From positions 1 to 44,145 of the forward strand of contig JAUWBF010000023.1 of the NCBI GenBank assembly GCA_030601755.1: 44,145 bases of DNA. The letters are read 5' to 3'. This document shows, one piece after another, positions 1 through 9,533 of the stretch; the stretch's first letter is position 1, and the number at the start of each line of letters is the position of its first letter. Below the pieces are notes generated by a model that was not told the origin of the DNA, did no database searches, and saw only the letters and a program-made list of their open reading frames with translations. Both the position numbers and the translations under genes were made by a program. This stretch comes from Verrucomicrobiota bacterium. Lineage in GTDB: Bacteria; Verrucomicrobiota; Verrucomicrobiia; Opitutales; Opitutaceae.

Positions 1-2078
<2,078 letters not shown>

Positions 2079-2086
2079 TTCATTCC

Positions 2087-2157
2087 GCCCACGAAACACA
2101 TGAAAGGCACGAAAACCGATCCCTCTGCTTTCGTGTCATTTCGTGTGTTTCGTGGGC
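2087..2157. repeat. Imperfect inverted repeat between thiC and thiS
   Basis: The left arm at 2087-2114 (beginning GCCCACGAAACACA) and the right arm at 2129-2157 (ending TGTGTTTCGTGGGC) are near-complementary and flank a 14-base loop. The arms are AT-richer than the surrounding genes. The element fills most of the thiC-thiS gap and would form a long hairpin in the operon mRNA. It resembles the dispersed CACGAAA-type repeats found between genes in many bacteria. No T-run follows it, so it is not a standard terminator. Confidence 0.75.
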
Positions 2158-2179
2158 CAATCAACTGATACGGCTTCCC

Positions 2180-2383
2180 ATGACCATCCACCTCAACGAC
2201 ACCCCGCGTGACTTCGCCTCCGGCACCACGCTCGCTGCGTTGCTTGCCGAGCTCGGCCTCGCCGAACGCAAGGGCCTCGCCGTTGCGATCAACGACGAGG
2301 TCGCCCCCCGAGCCACCTGGCCCGACCGCGTGCTCGCCGACCGCGACCACGTCCTCGTGATCCGCGCCACCCAAGGCGGCTGA
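2180..2383 (+). CDS. thiS: Sulphur carrier protein ThiS
   Basis: ThiS is the ubiquitin-fold sulphur carrier that is activated as a C-terminal thiocarboxylate and donates sulphur to ThiG for thiazole formation. The 67-residue length is typical. It starts MTIHLNDTPRDF and ends in the required Gly-Gly after VIRATQ. The start at 2180 is set by homology; no Shine-Dalgarno motif precedes it. The activating enzyme ThiF is not in this window, so it must be encoded elsewhere or be replaced by a MoeB-type enzyme. Confidence 0.93.
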   Translation: MTIHLNDTPRDFASGTTLAALLAELGLAERKGLAVAINDEVAPRATWPDRVLADRDHVLVIRATQGG

Positions 2384-2398
2384 GTCGCCACCTCGTAG

Positions 2399-2418
2399 GG
2401 GCCTTGTTCGCAAGGCCC
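2399..2418. repeat. Short hairpin repeat with TTCG loop, thiS-thiE-like gap
   Basis: An 8-bp perfect stem (GGGCCTTG with CAAGGCCC) closes on a TTCG tetraloop, an especially stable RNA hairpin type. It lies 15 bases after thiS and about 40 bases before the next start. No T-run follows. It looks like a REP-type intergenic repeat and is unrelated in sequence to the other repeats of this operon. Confidence 0.65.
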
Positions 2419-2459
2419 GTTGCGCACCCAACGTCCGGCCAGCCGACCAGACCTCTCCG

Positions 2460-3128
2460 ATGAAGCTCATCGTTATTTCCCCCGAGTCCGCCGACCCGCG
2501 CGAGCCCGCCGTGCTCGGCGAACTCTTCGCCGTGGGCCTGACCGACTACCATCTGCGCAAACCGACCTGGACCCGTGACCAACTCGCCGACTTCCTGCGC
2601 GCCCTACCGCCGATCTTCCGCCGCCGCATCGTCCTGCACTCCCACCACGACCTCGTCGCCGAGTTCTCCCTCGCCGGTCCCCACCACCGCGACCAATCCA
2701 TTTGTCACTTATTAAGTGACAAATCCGAGGAGGCGGAAGCCGTTGATAAACAAAATGCCAATCCGGTTTGTAACTTATTAAGTGACAAAAAATCGGGGGG
2801 GCTGGTCAGTCGGGCGGTGCATGATTTGGATGCGCTGGAGAGCGTTTTTTTTCGTTATGACCGGCTGTTTTTTAGTCCGGTTTTTCCTTCGATCTCCAAG
2901 CCCGGCCACACGCCGGCCGGCGACCTCGACCGCGAACGGCTTCAGCGCCTGCTGACCGGCACGCCGCGGTTCGCCGAGGTGATCGCTCTCGGCGGCATCG
3001 ACGATACCCGCATTCCCGAGTGCAAGGCGCTCGGTTTCGACGGCGTCGCCGTGCTCGGCGCGGTCTGGCAGGCCGCCGATCCGGTCGCCGCCTTCAATCA
3101 TCTCCGCGACATCGCCTCGTTCGCATGA
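2460..3128 (+). CDS. TenI/ThiE-like thiamine phosphate synthase family protein
   Basis: The 222-residue product has a ThiE/TenI barrel pattern. An N-terminal YHLRKP strand corresponds to the family QLREK. The middle has [11 protein letters not shown], then [14 protein letters not shown], and the C-terminal phosphate loop is VIALGGID. The usual HLGQxD block is not recognisable, so catalysis as a true thiamine phosphate synthase is doubtful; a TenI-like role or an accessory role are alternatives. Residues about 78-112 are an insertion carrying two translated copies of a 23-bp palindrome (see the repeat at 2701). Codon use turns AT-rich from about 2730 to 2890. The stop overlaps the thiE start (ATGA). 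Confidence 0.8.
   Translation: MKLIVISPESADPREPAVLGELFAVGLTDYHLRKPTWTRDQLADFLRALPPIFRRRIVLHSHHDLVAEFSLAGPHHRDQSICHLLSDKSEEAEAVDKQNANPVCNLLSDKKSGGLVSRAVHDLDALESVFFRYDRLFFSPVFPSISKPGHTPAGDLDRERLQRLLTGTPRFAEVIALGGIDDTRIPECKALGFDGVAVLGAVWQAADPVAAFNHLRDIASFA
2701..2789. repeat. Two in-frame copies of a 23-bp palindrome
   Basis: Copy 1 (2701-2723) has arm TTTGTCACTT, centre ATT and the exact complementary arm AAGTGACAAA. Copy 2 (2767-2789) differs at one base (C to A in the left arm). The starts are 66 bases apart, so both are read in the same frame, giving ICHLLSDK and VCNLLSDK. A third, perfect copy lies at 44025-44047 outside any gene. Two of the three copies are coding, which recalls the protein-invading palindromic elements of Rickettsia, although the sequence is different. 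Confidence 0.9.
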
Positions 3129-3829
3129 ACCCTCCCGCCCGCATCCATCTTCCGCCCATCATCGCGCTCACCCAGGACGGCCTGGCGCTTTCGCACGTCG
3201 ACCAGACCCGCGCGCTCATCGCGGCCGGTGTATCATGGATTCAACTACGCATGAAAGCCGCCGCGCCCGACGTCTGGCTCGAGACCGCCCGCGAGGTCGT
3301 CGCGCTCTGTCGCGAGGCCGGCGTGATCTGCACGATCAACGACAGCGTCGACATCGCCATCGCGACCGGGGCCTGCGGCGTGCACCTCGGCAAGCTCGAC
3401 GAGGACTGGGCCGCCGCCCGCGCCCGCCTTGGTCCCGACGTGTTGCTCGGCGGCACCGTCAACAACGCCGACGACGCCCGCCGTGCCGCCGCTTCCGGCG
3501 TGCTCGACTACGTCGGCATCGGCCCGTTGCGCTTCACCACCACCAAACAAAACCTCGCGCCCGTGCTCGGTCTCGACGGCATCGCCGCGCTCCTGCCGCT
3601 GCTCGGCGGCCTGCCCGCCTGGGTCATCGGCTCGGTGCAACCCGCCGACCTCGCGCCCATCCGCGCCATTGGCGCCGCCGGCGTCGCCGTGTCCTCCGCG
3701 CTCCACGCCGGCGGACGTGTCGCGGAGAACTACCGGGCCTTCGGGTGGAACGCGTTGTCCTCCACGCGTTCGCTGGACGCCGGACCGGACGAACCCAACG
3801 CGTTGGGGACAACGCGTTCCACCTTATGA
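3125..3829 (+). CDS. thiE: Thiamine phosphate synthase ThiE
   Basis: ThiE joins HMP pyrophosphate and thiazole phosphate to give thiamine phosphate. Of the two ThiE-family proteins here this one keeps the substrate motifs: WIQLRMK near residue 40, [20 protein letters not shown] and [11 protein letters not shown]. The C-terminal glycine loop reads VIGSV rather than the common AIGGI. The start at 3125 overlaps the previous stop. The last roughly 28 residues, after ENYRAFG, have no family counterpart and are encoded by an inverted repeat (3744-3823). The stop overlaps the thiG start (ATGA), so translational coupling is likely. Confidence 0.9.
   Translation: MNPPARIHLPPIIALTQDGLALSHVDQTRALIAAGVSWIQLRMKAAAPDVWLETAREVVALCREAGVICTINDSVDIAIATGACGVHLGKLDEDWAAARARLGPDVLLGGTVNNADDARRAAASGVLDYVGIGPLRFTTTKQNLAPVLGLDGIAALLPLLGGLPAWVIGSVQPADLAPIRAIGAAGVAVSSALHAGGRVAENYRAFGWNALSSTRSLDAGPDEPNALGTTRSTL
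3744..3823. repeat. Inverted repeat encoding the ThiE C-terminus
   Basis: A perfect 17-bp inverted repeat has its left arm at 3744-3760 (GGTGGAACGCGTTGTCC) and its right arm at 3807-3823. Further ACGCGTT cores lie between the arms. The whole element is inside the thiE reading frame and ends two bases before the thiG ATG. It is a different family from the other repeats in the operon. Confidence 0.85.
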
Positions 3830-4617
3830 ACACCACCACCCACCCCCTCGTCATCGCCGGCGTCGAATTGCGCTCACGCCTCTTCCTCGGCACCGGCAAA
3901 TACAGCTCCGGTGCCGTCATGGCCGAGAGCCTCGCCGCGTCCGGCGCGGAGCTCGTCACCATGGCCCTGCGTCGCGTGCGCACCGACGGCGCGGCCGACG
4001 ACATCGTCGACCACCTCGACACCGGCCGCTACCGGCTCCTGCCCAACACCTCCGGCGTGCGCGACGCCCGCGAGGCCATTCTCGCCGCCGAACTCGCCCG
4101 CGAAGCCCTCGACACCAACTGGCTGAAACTCGAGATCCACCCCGACCCGAAATACCTCATGCCGGACCCGCTGGAAACCCTTGCCGCGACCAAGGAACTC
4201 GTGAAGCGCGGCTTCGTCGTCCTGCCGTATTGCCATGCCGATCCCGTGCTCTGCAAACAGCTCGAGGAGGCCGGCGCCGCCGCCGTCATGCCGCTGGCCG
4301 CGCCCATCGGCACCAACCTTGGCCTCGAGGCCCGCGCCTTCCTTGAGATCATCATTGATCAGGCCCGAGTGCCCGTGGTGATCGACGCCGGCCTCGGCGC
4401 TCCGTCCCACGCCGCCGCCGCGCTCGAAATGGGCGCCGACGCCGTGCTCGTGAACACCGCCATCGCCGCCGCCGCCGACCCCGTTGCCATGGGCGCCGCC
4501 TTCAAACTCGCCGTCGAAGCCGGTCGCCTCGGCTACGAGTCGGGTCTGGCCGCCCGCTCCACCAAGAGCGAAGCCGTCGCCACATCGCCCCTCACCGCAT
4601 TTTTGTCATCTATGTAG
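3826..4617 (+). CDS. thiG: Thiazole synthase ThiG
   Basis: ThiG condenses deoxyxylulose phosphate, dehydroglycine and ThiS thiocarboxylate to form the thiazole phosphate. The 263-residue product has the expected motifs: FLGTGKY near the N-terminus, the Schiff-base lysine in WLKLEI (about Lys101), PLAAPIGT, and the phosphate-binding [10 protein letters not shown] and [11 protein letters not shown]. The start overlaps the thiE stop. The stop codon TAG is the second to fourth base of the left arm of the next inverted repeat. ThiH, the dehydroglycine source, follows. Confidence 0.97.
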   Translation: MNTTTHPLVIAGVELRSRLFLGTGKYSSGAVMAESLAASGAELVTMALRRVRTDGAADDIVDHLDTGRYRLLPNTSGVRDAREAILAAELAREALDTNWLKLEIHPDPKYLMPDPLETLAATKELVKRGFVVLPYCHADPVLCKQLEEAGAAAVMPLAAPIGTNLGLEARAFLEIIIDQARVPVVIDAGLGAPSHAAAALEMGADAVLVNTAIAAAADPVAMGAAFKLAVEAGRLGYESGLAARSTKSEAVATSPLTAFLSSM

Positions 4618-4673
4618 CGCAGGCTTCCAGCCTGCCATCGTTTATAAAAATGCAGGCTGGAAGCCTGCGCTAC
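4614..4673. repeat. Inverted repeat containing the thiG stop codon
   Basis: A perfect 22-bp inverted repeat has its left arm at 4614-4635 (beginning GTAGCGCAGGCTTCC) and its right arm at 4652-4673. Sixteen bases, including TTTATAAAAA, separate the arms. The thiG stop TAG at 4615-4617 is part of the left arm. The element fills the thiG-thiH gap and is a REP-like family with the core AGGCTTCCAGCCT. Confidence 0.88.
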
Positions 4674-4687
4674 TTTCCTCCCTTCAA

Positions 4688-5839
4688 ATGACCTTCACCG
4701 ACGTTTGGAAACAGCATGACTTTGCCGCCGTCGCCGCGTCCATCGCCCGGCGCACGACCGCCGATGTGCGCCGCGCGCTGGGCAAGCGGGGCAGGGGGCT
4801 CACGCTCGACGACCTCGCCGCGCTGCTCTCGCCGGCCGCCGCGCCGTTCCTCGAGGAGATGGCCGCGCTCAGCCACCGGCTCACTGTCGAGCGCTTCGGG
4901 CGGACCATGCAGCTCTACGCGCCGATGTATCTGACCAACGTCTGTGCCAACATCTGCTCCTACTGCGGCTTTAGCGCGCAAAACCGCATCCCGCGCAAGG
5001 CGCTCAACCCCGCCGAAATCGCCACCGAGGCCGACGCGCTTGCCGCCCACGGCTTCGAACACGTCCTGCTCGTCACCGGCGAGTCCTCGCGCTACGGCAC
5101 CGCCTACCTTGAGGCGGCTTTGCGCCAACTGCGAACGCGCTTCGCCAGCCTGTCGGTGGAGGTCCAGCCGCTCGATCAGGCCGACTACGAACAACTCGTC
5201 GCCGCCGGCCTCAGCAGCGTGCTGGTGTATCAGGAAACCTACGACGCCGCCACCTACCCGAAACATCACCTCAAGGGGCCCAAGTCCGACATCGTTTATC
5301 GCCTCGACACGCCCGACCGCCTGGGCCGAGCCGGCGTGAAGAAGATCGGGCTCGGCGCGCTCTACGGTCTGTCCGACTGGCGCGCGGAGGCGTGGTTCGT
5401 GGGGCTGCACCTTGACTACCTGGAACGCACGTATTGGCGCAGTCGTTACAGTCTCTCGTTTCCCCGGCTGCGCCCGCACGAGGGCGGCGAGATCGACGTT
5501 ACCCCGTTCGGTGAGCGCGACCTTGTGCAGGCGGTGTGCGCGTTTCGGCTCTTCAGCCAGGAGGTCGAACTCTCGTTGTCGACCCGCGAGAGTCCGCGTT
5601 TCCGCGACCATGCGTTCCGGCTCGGGTTCACCTCGATGAGCGCGGGCTCAAAGACGAACCCCGGGGGCTACGCGGCCGACGACGAGTCGCTGGAGCAATT
5701 CGCGATCAGCGACGAACGGTCGCCGGCGGCGGTCGCCGCCTTTCTGCGTGCGCAGGGATACGAACCGGTCTGGAAAGACTGGGACGCGAGCTATGACGGG
5801 TGGGGGGGCGTCGGCCCTCACGGCCCGAGCTACCGCTAA
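4688..5839 (+). CDS. thiH: 2-iminoacetate synthase ThiH (tyrosine lyase)
   Basis: ThiH is a radical SAM enzyme that cleaves tyrosine to p-cresol and dehydroglycine, the glycine unit used by ThiG. The 383-residue product has the CxxxCxxC cluster motif in CANICSYC (Cys86, Cys90, Cys93) and family blocks such as VYQETYD and LGALYGLSDWR. Having ThiH rather than the glycine oxidase ThiO means this thiazole branch is the oxygen-sensitive version. The start at 4688 follows directly on a palindromic repeat. The stop abuts the stop of the convergent TolC-type gene with no spacer. Confidence 0.96.
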   Translation: MTFTDVWKQHDFAAVAASIARRTTADVRRALGKRGRGLTLDDLAALLSPAAAPFLEEMAALSHRLTVERFGRTMQLYAPMYLTNVCANICSYCGFSAQNRIPRKALNPAEIATEADALAAHGFEHVLLVTGESSRYGTAYLEAALRQLRTRFASLSVEVQPLDQADYEQLVAAGLSSVLVYQETYDAATYPKHHLKGPKSDIVYRLDTPDRLGRAGVKKIGLGALYGLSDWRAEAWFVGLHLDYLERTYWRSRYSLSFPRLRPHEGGEIDVTPFGERDLVQAVCAFRLFSQEVELSLSTRESPRFRDHAFRLGFTSMSAGSKTNPGGYAADDESLEQFAISDERSPAAVAAFLRAQGYEPVWKDWDASYDGWGGVGPHGPSYR

Positions 5840-7360
5840 TCAGCGGGTGGCGAGGTCGATGCCGTAGGCGTCGAGGGTGGAGCCTTCGAGGCGGGCGAGG
5901 TCGGCGAGGGCGACGCGGAGGTTGACCTGCGCTTGCAGCTCGTTGACGCGTGCGGCGTCGAGGTCCTCGCGGGCTTCCTGCACGCGGCGGAAGGTGGAGA
6001 GGCCGGCGTCGAAGCGGGCCTTCTCCAAGTCGAACTGGCGGGCGCTGAGTTCGGAGGCGAGGCGGGTGATGCGCACGTTTTCGCGGCCGGTCTCGACGGC
6101 GCGGATGGCGGCGCGCACGGCGACGAGGATGTCTTGGTCGACTTGGCGAAGACGGGTCTCGGCGCGGTGCAGCGCGGCGAGGTTTTGGCGGTAGCGGGCG
6201 CGGTCGGCCTTGAGGCCCCAGGGCACGGTGAGAGTGAGATCGACTTGCCACGAATAACCGTCGCCGGAGGGGAGCTGGTCGACGGCGGAGTTGGCGTCGG
6301 GTTGCTGGCTGTTGAGGCCGACGGCGGCGCCAAGGTCGAGATCGGGCAGGCGGTCGCGACGAGAGGCGTCGAGGGTGACGCGGGCGCGGTCGACGTCGAC
6401 GCGGGCGGCGGCGTGCTCGGGGAAGTTGTCGATGGCGCGTTTGTAGGAATGGGCGAAGTCGGCGGCGGGCAACGCGTCGGGCTCGGGCAGCGCGACGGGG
6501 CCGACGGCTTGTTCGGCGACACCGCCGATGAGGGCGAGCAGGGTGTCCTCGGCGTCGCGCACGGTCTGCTCGGAGAGGAGGAGATCGCGCTGGGCGTTGG
6601 CCACGCCGACGTCGGCCTGCAGGACCTCGAGGTCGGTGGCGACGCCGGAGTCGCGCTTGGCGCGGTTTTCCTCGGCGAGTTTTTGGGCGACCTCGAGGCT
6701 GAAGGCGCGGACGTCGAGCTGGCCGCGGGCGAAGACGAGGCGGGAGTAGGCGGCCTCGACGTCGCGCACGACGGCGAGCACGGTGCCCTTGAAGTCGAGG
6801 TCGGCGCCGAGGATGCCGAGCTCTGCGCGGCGGATGGCGGCGAGATTGGCGTCGCGGCCGGCGCCCTTGAGCAGGGGCTGGCTGACGGCGAGGGTGGCGT
6901 CGGCGTTGTAGGCGGGGTTGGCGTTGTTGCGCTGGCTGCGGTCGAGGTTGCTGCTGGCGGTGACGGTGGCGCCGGTGGGGATGCGTTGGGAGACGCTGAC
7001 GCGGGAGTCGCGGCTTTCAAAGAGGGTGCCGGGCACGGGGATGGTGCCGTTGAAGCCGCCGGCGCTCTGATCCTCGGCCATGGCGACGCGGGCGCCGAAG
7101 ACGGGCAGGTAGTCGGCGTCGGCGATGACGGCCTCGTCGCGTGCGCTTTCGGTATTGCTGCGCTGGATACGGACGTCGAAGTTGGCGGCGAGGGCCTGGT
7201 CGACGGCCTCGCGCAGGGTGAGCGGGGCGGCGACGACCACGGCGGGCGTTTCCACCGCGGCGACGGGCACGACGGCCGCGGGGGCGGGCGTTTCCTGGGC
7301 GGCGAGGGAGCCGGCGAGGGCGAGCGTGGCGAGGAGGAGGGCGGGGAGCGGGCGGTTCAT
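5840..7360 (-). CDS. TolC-family outer membrane protein
   Basis: The 506-residue product starts with a signal peptide (MNRPLPALLLATLALAGSLAAQ). An alanine- and proline-rich stretch follows, then two outer-membrane-efflux repeats. The first begins LTLREAVDQALAANFDVRIQ; the second is marked by DLDLGAAVGLNSQQ and VDLTLTVPWG. Long alpha-helical, heptad-like stretches rich in Arg, Ala and Glu fit the TolC periplasmic barrel. No inner-membrane pump or adaptor lies beside it, so the exported substrate is unknown. The ATG overlaps the stop of the upstream zinc-ribbon gene (ATGA), implying coupled translation. Confidence 0.9.
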   Translation of the reverse strand: MNRPLPALLLATLALAGSLAAQETPAPAAVVPVAAVETPAVVVAAPLTLREAVDQALAANFDVRIQRSNTESARDEAVIADADYLPVFGARVAMAEDQSAGGFNGTIPVPGTLFESRDSRVSVSQRIPTGATVTASSNLDRSQRNNANPAYNADATLAVSQPLLKGAGRDANLAAIRRAELGILGADLDFKGTVLAVVRDVEAAYSRLVFARGQLDVRAFSLEVAQKLAEENRAKRDSGVATDLEVLQADVGVANAQRDLLLSEQTVRDAEDTLLALIGGVAEQAVGPVALPEPDALPAADFAHSYKRAIDNFPEHAAARVDVDRARVTLDASRRDRLPDLDLGAAVGLNSQQPDANSAVDQLPSGDGYSWQVDLTLTVPWGLKADRARYRQNLAALHRAETRLRQVDQDILVAVRAAIRAVETGRENVRITRLASELSARQFDLEKARFDAGLSTFRRVQEAREDLDAARVNELQAQVNLRVALADLARLEGSTLDAYGIDLATR

Positions 7361-7605
7361 TGTTTCTCGAATTCGCCGGAGGAGATGCGCTTGAGGACGG
7401 TGAAGCCGGCCTTCTTGGCGTCGGCGATGGAGAGGGGCTTCATGAGCTTGGGCGTGTTGACCTGATGGATATCGACCCGGCTGACGGGCTGGCCGCAGGT
7501 GGGGCACGCGGTGAGGGCGGGCTCGGTGCCGGGGTGGCGGTGGTCGAAGCCCTCACCGCAGAGTTTGCAGGGGGATTTGACCGGGGTGTAGCGGTAAATG
7601 GGCAT
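7357..7605 (-). CDS. FmdB-type zinc ribbon protein
   Basis: The 82-residue product begins MPIYRYTPV and has two Cys pairs (CKLCGEGFDHRH and ACPTCGQPV), the layout of the FmdB-family regulatory zinc ribbon. The C-terminal half, after DIHQVNTPKLMKP, is basic and has no recognised motif. The role of this family is poorly defined; regulation or metal-dependent protein contact are guesses. It directly precedes the TolC-family gene and overlaps it by four bases. Confidence 0.8.
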   Translation of the reverse strand: MPIYRYTPVKSPCKLCGEGFDHRHPGTEPALTACPTCGQPVSRVDIHQVNTPKLMKPLSIADAKKAGFTVLKRISSGEFEKQ

Positions 7606-7696
7606 GACTGGGGCGACGGTAGCCAAGTAGACGCGCGGGTTGCGAGTCGGTTTCGGATAAAATCCGGGAATGTGGCGCGCGGGGAACGGCGGGCGC

Positions 7697-7727
7697 AAAA
7701 AAGCCGCGTCCGGAGCGGGACGCGGCT
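7697..7727 (-). terminator. Rho-independent terminator of the PpiD-like gene
   Basis: On the minus strand a 10-bp GC stem (AGCCGCGTCC and its complement, 7702-7711 and 7718-7727) with a 6-base loop is followed by a run of T (7697-7702). It lies about 25 bases past the stop at 7752. Confidence 0.88.
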
Positions 7728-7751
7728 GATCGGCAAGGCGTGGTCGCGGCC

Positions 7752-9413
7752 TCAGGGGGCGGCGGGGGCGGTGCGGGCGAGCTCCTGCTCGACGAGGGCG
7801 GCGAGGGCGTCCTCGCCGTTGCGCTGGGCGAGCACGGTGGCGATGCGCTCTTTGATTTCGTCGTAGCGGGGGTTGGCCGGGGTGAGGTCGGGCAGCTTCT
7901 TGTCGGCGACGCGCAGGAGGATGGCTTGGTCGCGCGAGACGTTGACGACGGGGCTGAGGTCGCCGGCGGAGAGGTTTTGCAGGACGTTGAGCGCGGTGTA
8001 GTCGAGGCCCTCGGGCGGCTCGTTGAAGGTGAAGCCTTCGAAGCGCTTGGTCTCGACGGCGAGGCCGGCGGCCTTGGCGGCGGCGGTGGCGGCGTCGGCG
8101 AACTTGGCGCCGGTCTTGAGGCGGGCGCTGACGTCGTCGCGGAAGCTCTTGCCGGCGGCGGCGAGGCGTTCGCGGAGGCGGGCGGCCTTGAAGTCGGACT
8201 CGACCTGGGCGCGGACCTCGGCGAGCTCGGGCTGGCGGGCGGGGATGGTCTCGCGCCAGACGAGGATGACGGCCTTGTCGGGGCCGGCGAGGGCGTCGGA
8301 GTAGGGCTGACCGGCGCCGAGGCGGGCGGCGGCGTCGGCGACCTGCGGGATGCCGGCGAGCTCGGCGGGCACGGAGTCGGGGCCAACGGGGGCGGCGGAC
8401 TGGAGGGAGAGGTTGCGCTTGGCGAGGAAGTCGCCGAGGGCGTCGGGGCCGACCTTGTTTTCGAACAACTCGAGGGCGAGGTCGGCGGCGGCCTGGCCGG
8501 CGGCGCGGCGGGCCTTCTGGGCGCGCACGGCGGCCTCGACCTGGGGTTTCACCTTGGCGAAGTTGTCGAAGGCGCTGGCCTCGGTGGAGGTGGCGGGCTG
8601 GTCCTTGGCCTCGGGCGCGGGGAAGCGGGCGGGGTTGGCGAGGTAGGTTGAGAGGAGCTCCTCGTCGCTGACGGCGACGGACTGGGCGTCGACAGGGAAG
8701 GCGATGTAGTCGACGCGGGTGCGGGCGGGGATCTCGTAGCGGCCGGCGTTGTCGGCGAAGAAGGCGGAGATGTCGGCGTCGGTGGCGGCGATGGCGGGCT
8801 TGAACGCGGAGGTGTCGATGGTGGCGATGTCGACGCTCCAGGCGGACTCGGCGACGGTGAGCTGCTCGGCGACGTCGGCGGGGAGGACGTAGCCGGGGCC
8901 GGCGAGGAGCTTCACGACGCGGCGGTAAACGACGTCGTCGGCGAGCACGCGGCCGATGTCGGCCTCGCTGATGCGGGGGTTGGTCTTGAGGGAGTCGCGG
9001 AATTCCTCGTAGCGCTTGACGTCGAACTTGCCGGCCTCGCCCTGGAACATGCGCAGGGTTTGCACGTATTCGGCGATGTCGCGGTCGGTTGGCGCGGGCA
9101 GGCCGAGCTCGGAGGCGAGGCTGAGCGCGGCCTGGCGGGAGAGGGCGTATTGCTGGAGACGGGCGCCGTCGAGGGCGTTGTAGCCGGCCTGGAGAGTGAC
9201 GCTGAGCTGGGCGTCGCCGAAGATGCGTTCCTGGGTCTCGCGGTTGTTGAGGTTGACGCCGAAGAAGTCGCGCTGGCGGGAGCCGGCATCCGGCACGCTG
9301 GAGCTGGGCATGGCGCCGATGGTGAAGACGAACGAGATGATGAGACCGCCCAACAGGACCAGGAAGAGGACTTTGAAGTGCTGTTGGAAGGTGCGTTGAA
9401 TCCAGGAGATCAT
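7752..9413 (-). CDS. PpiD/SurA-like periplasmic folding factor
   Basis: The 553-residue product has a short cytoplasmic start (MISWIQRTFQQHFK), one membrane segment at about residues 14-35, and a long periplasmic part. The N-terminal region matches the SurA_N/PpiD chaperone domain (HFKVLFLVLLGGL, then FDVKRYEEF and ADIGRVLADDVVYRRVVKLL). The parvulin-type isomerase domain is not evident: the usual GGxLG core is missing, so it may act as a chaperone rather than an isomerase. The region from about residue 290 to 370 is Ala-rich and charged. It has its own terminator. Confidence 0.82.
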   Translation of the reverse strand: MISWIQRTFQQHFKVLFLVLLGGLIISFVFTIGAMPSSSVPDAGSRQRDFFGVNLNNRETQERIFGDAQLSVTLQAGYNALDGARLQQYALSRQAALSLASELGLPAPTDRDIAEYVQTLRMFQGEAGKFDVKRYEEFRDSLKTNPRISEADIGRVLADDVVYRRVVKLLAGPGYVLPADVAEQLTVAESAWSVDIATIDTSAFKPAIAATDADISAFFADNAGRYEIPARTRVDYIAFPVDAQSVAVSDEELLSTYLANPARFPAPEAKDQPATSTEASAFDNFAKVKPQVEAAVRAQKARRAAGQAAADLALELFENKVGPDALGDFLAKRNLSLQSAAPVGPDSVPAELAGIPQVADAAARLGAGQPYSDALAGPDKAVILVWRETIPARQPELAEVRAQVESDFKAARLRERLAAAGKSFRDDVSARLKTGAKFADAATAAAKAAGLAVETKRFEGFTFNEPPEGLDYTALNVLQNLSAGDLSPVVNVSRDQAILLRVADKKLPDLTPANPRYDEIKERIATVLAQRNGEDALAALVEQELARTAPAAP

Positions 9414-9533
9414 GAGGTAAAAGTGAGAACGTAGGTTCGGCCCGTCGGCGGTGTCAATGGGGCAGGGGCGTGGTCGCGAGGGACCGCGGGCGGCTCCGTC
9501 GGCATGGCTGCGGTGCGCGGCCGGCGAGGCGCG

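Noticed and set aside
5933-7465. A 510-codon plus-strand frame over the TolC-family gene
   Set aside because: It is a Gly/Ala/Val/Glu-rich mirror of a gene with signal peptide and family motifs; same for the long antisense frames over scpB/pheA (36957-39116), pgi (31935-33668) and argS (11593-13818).
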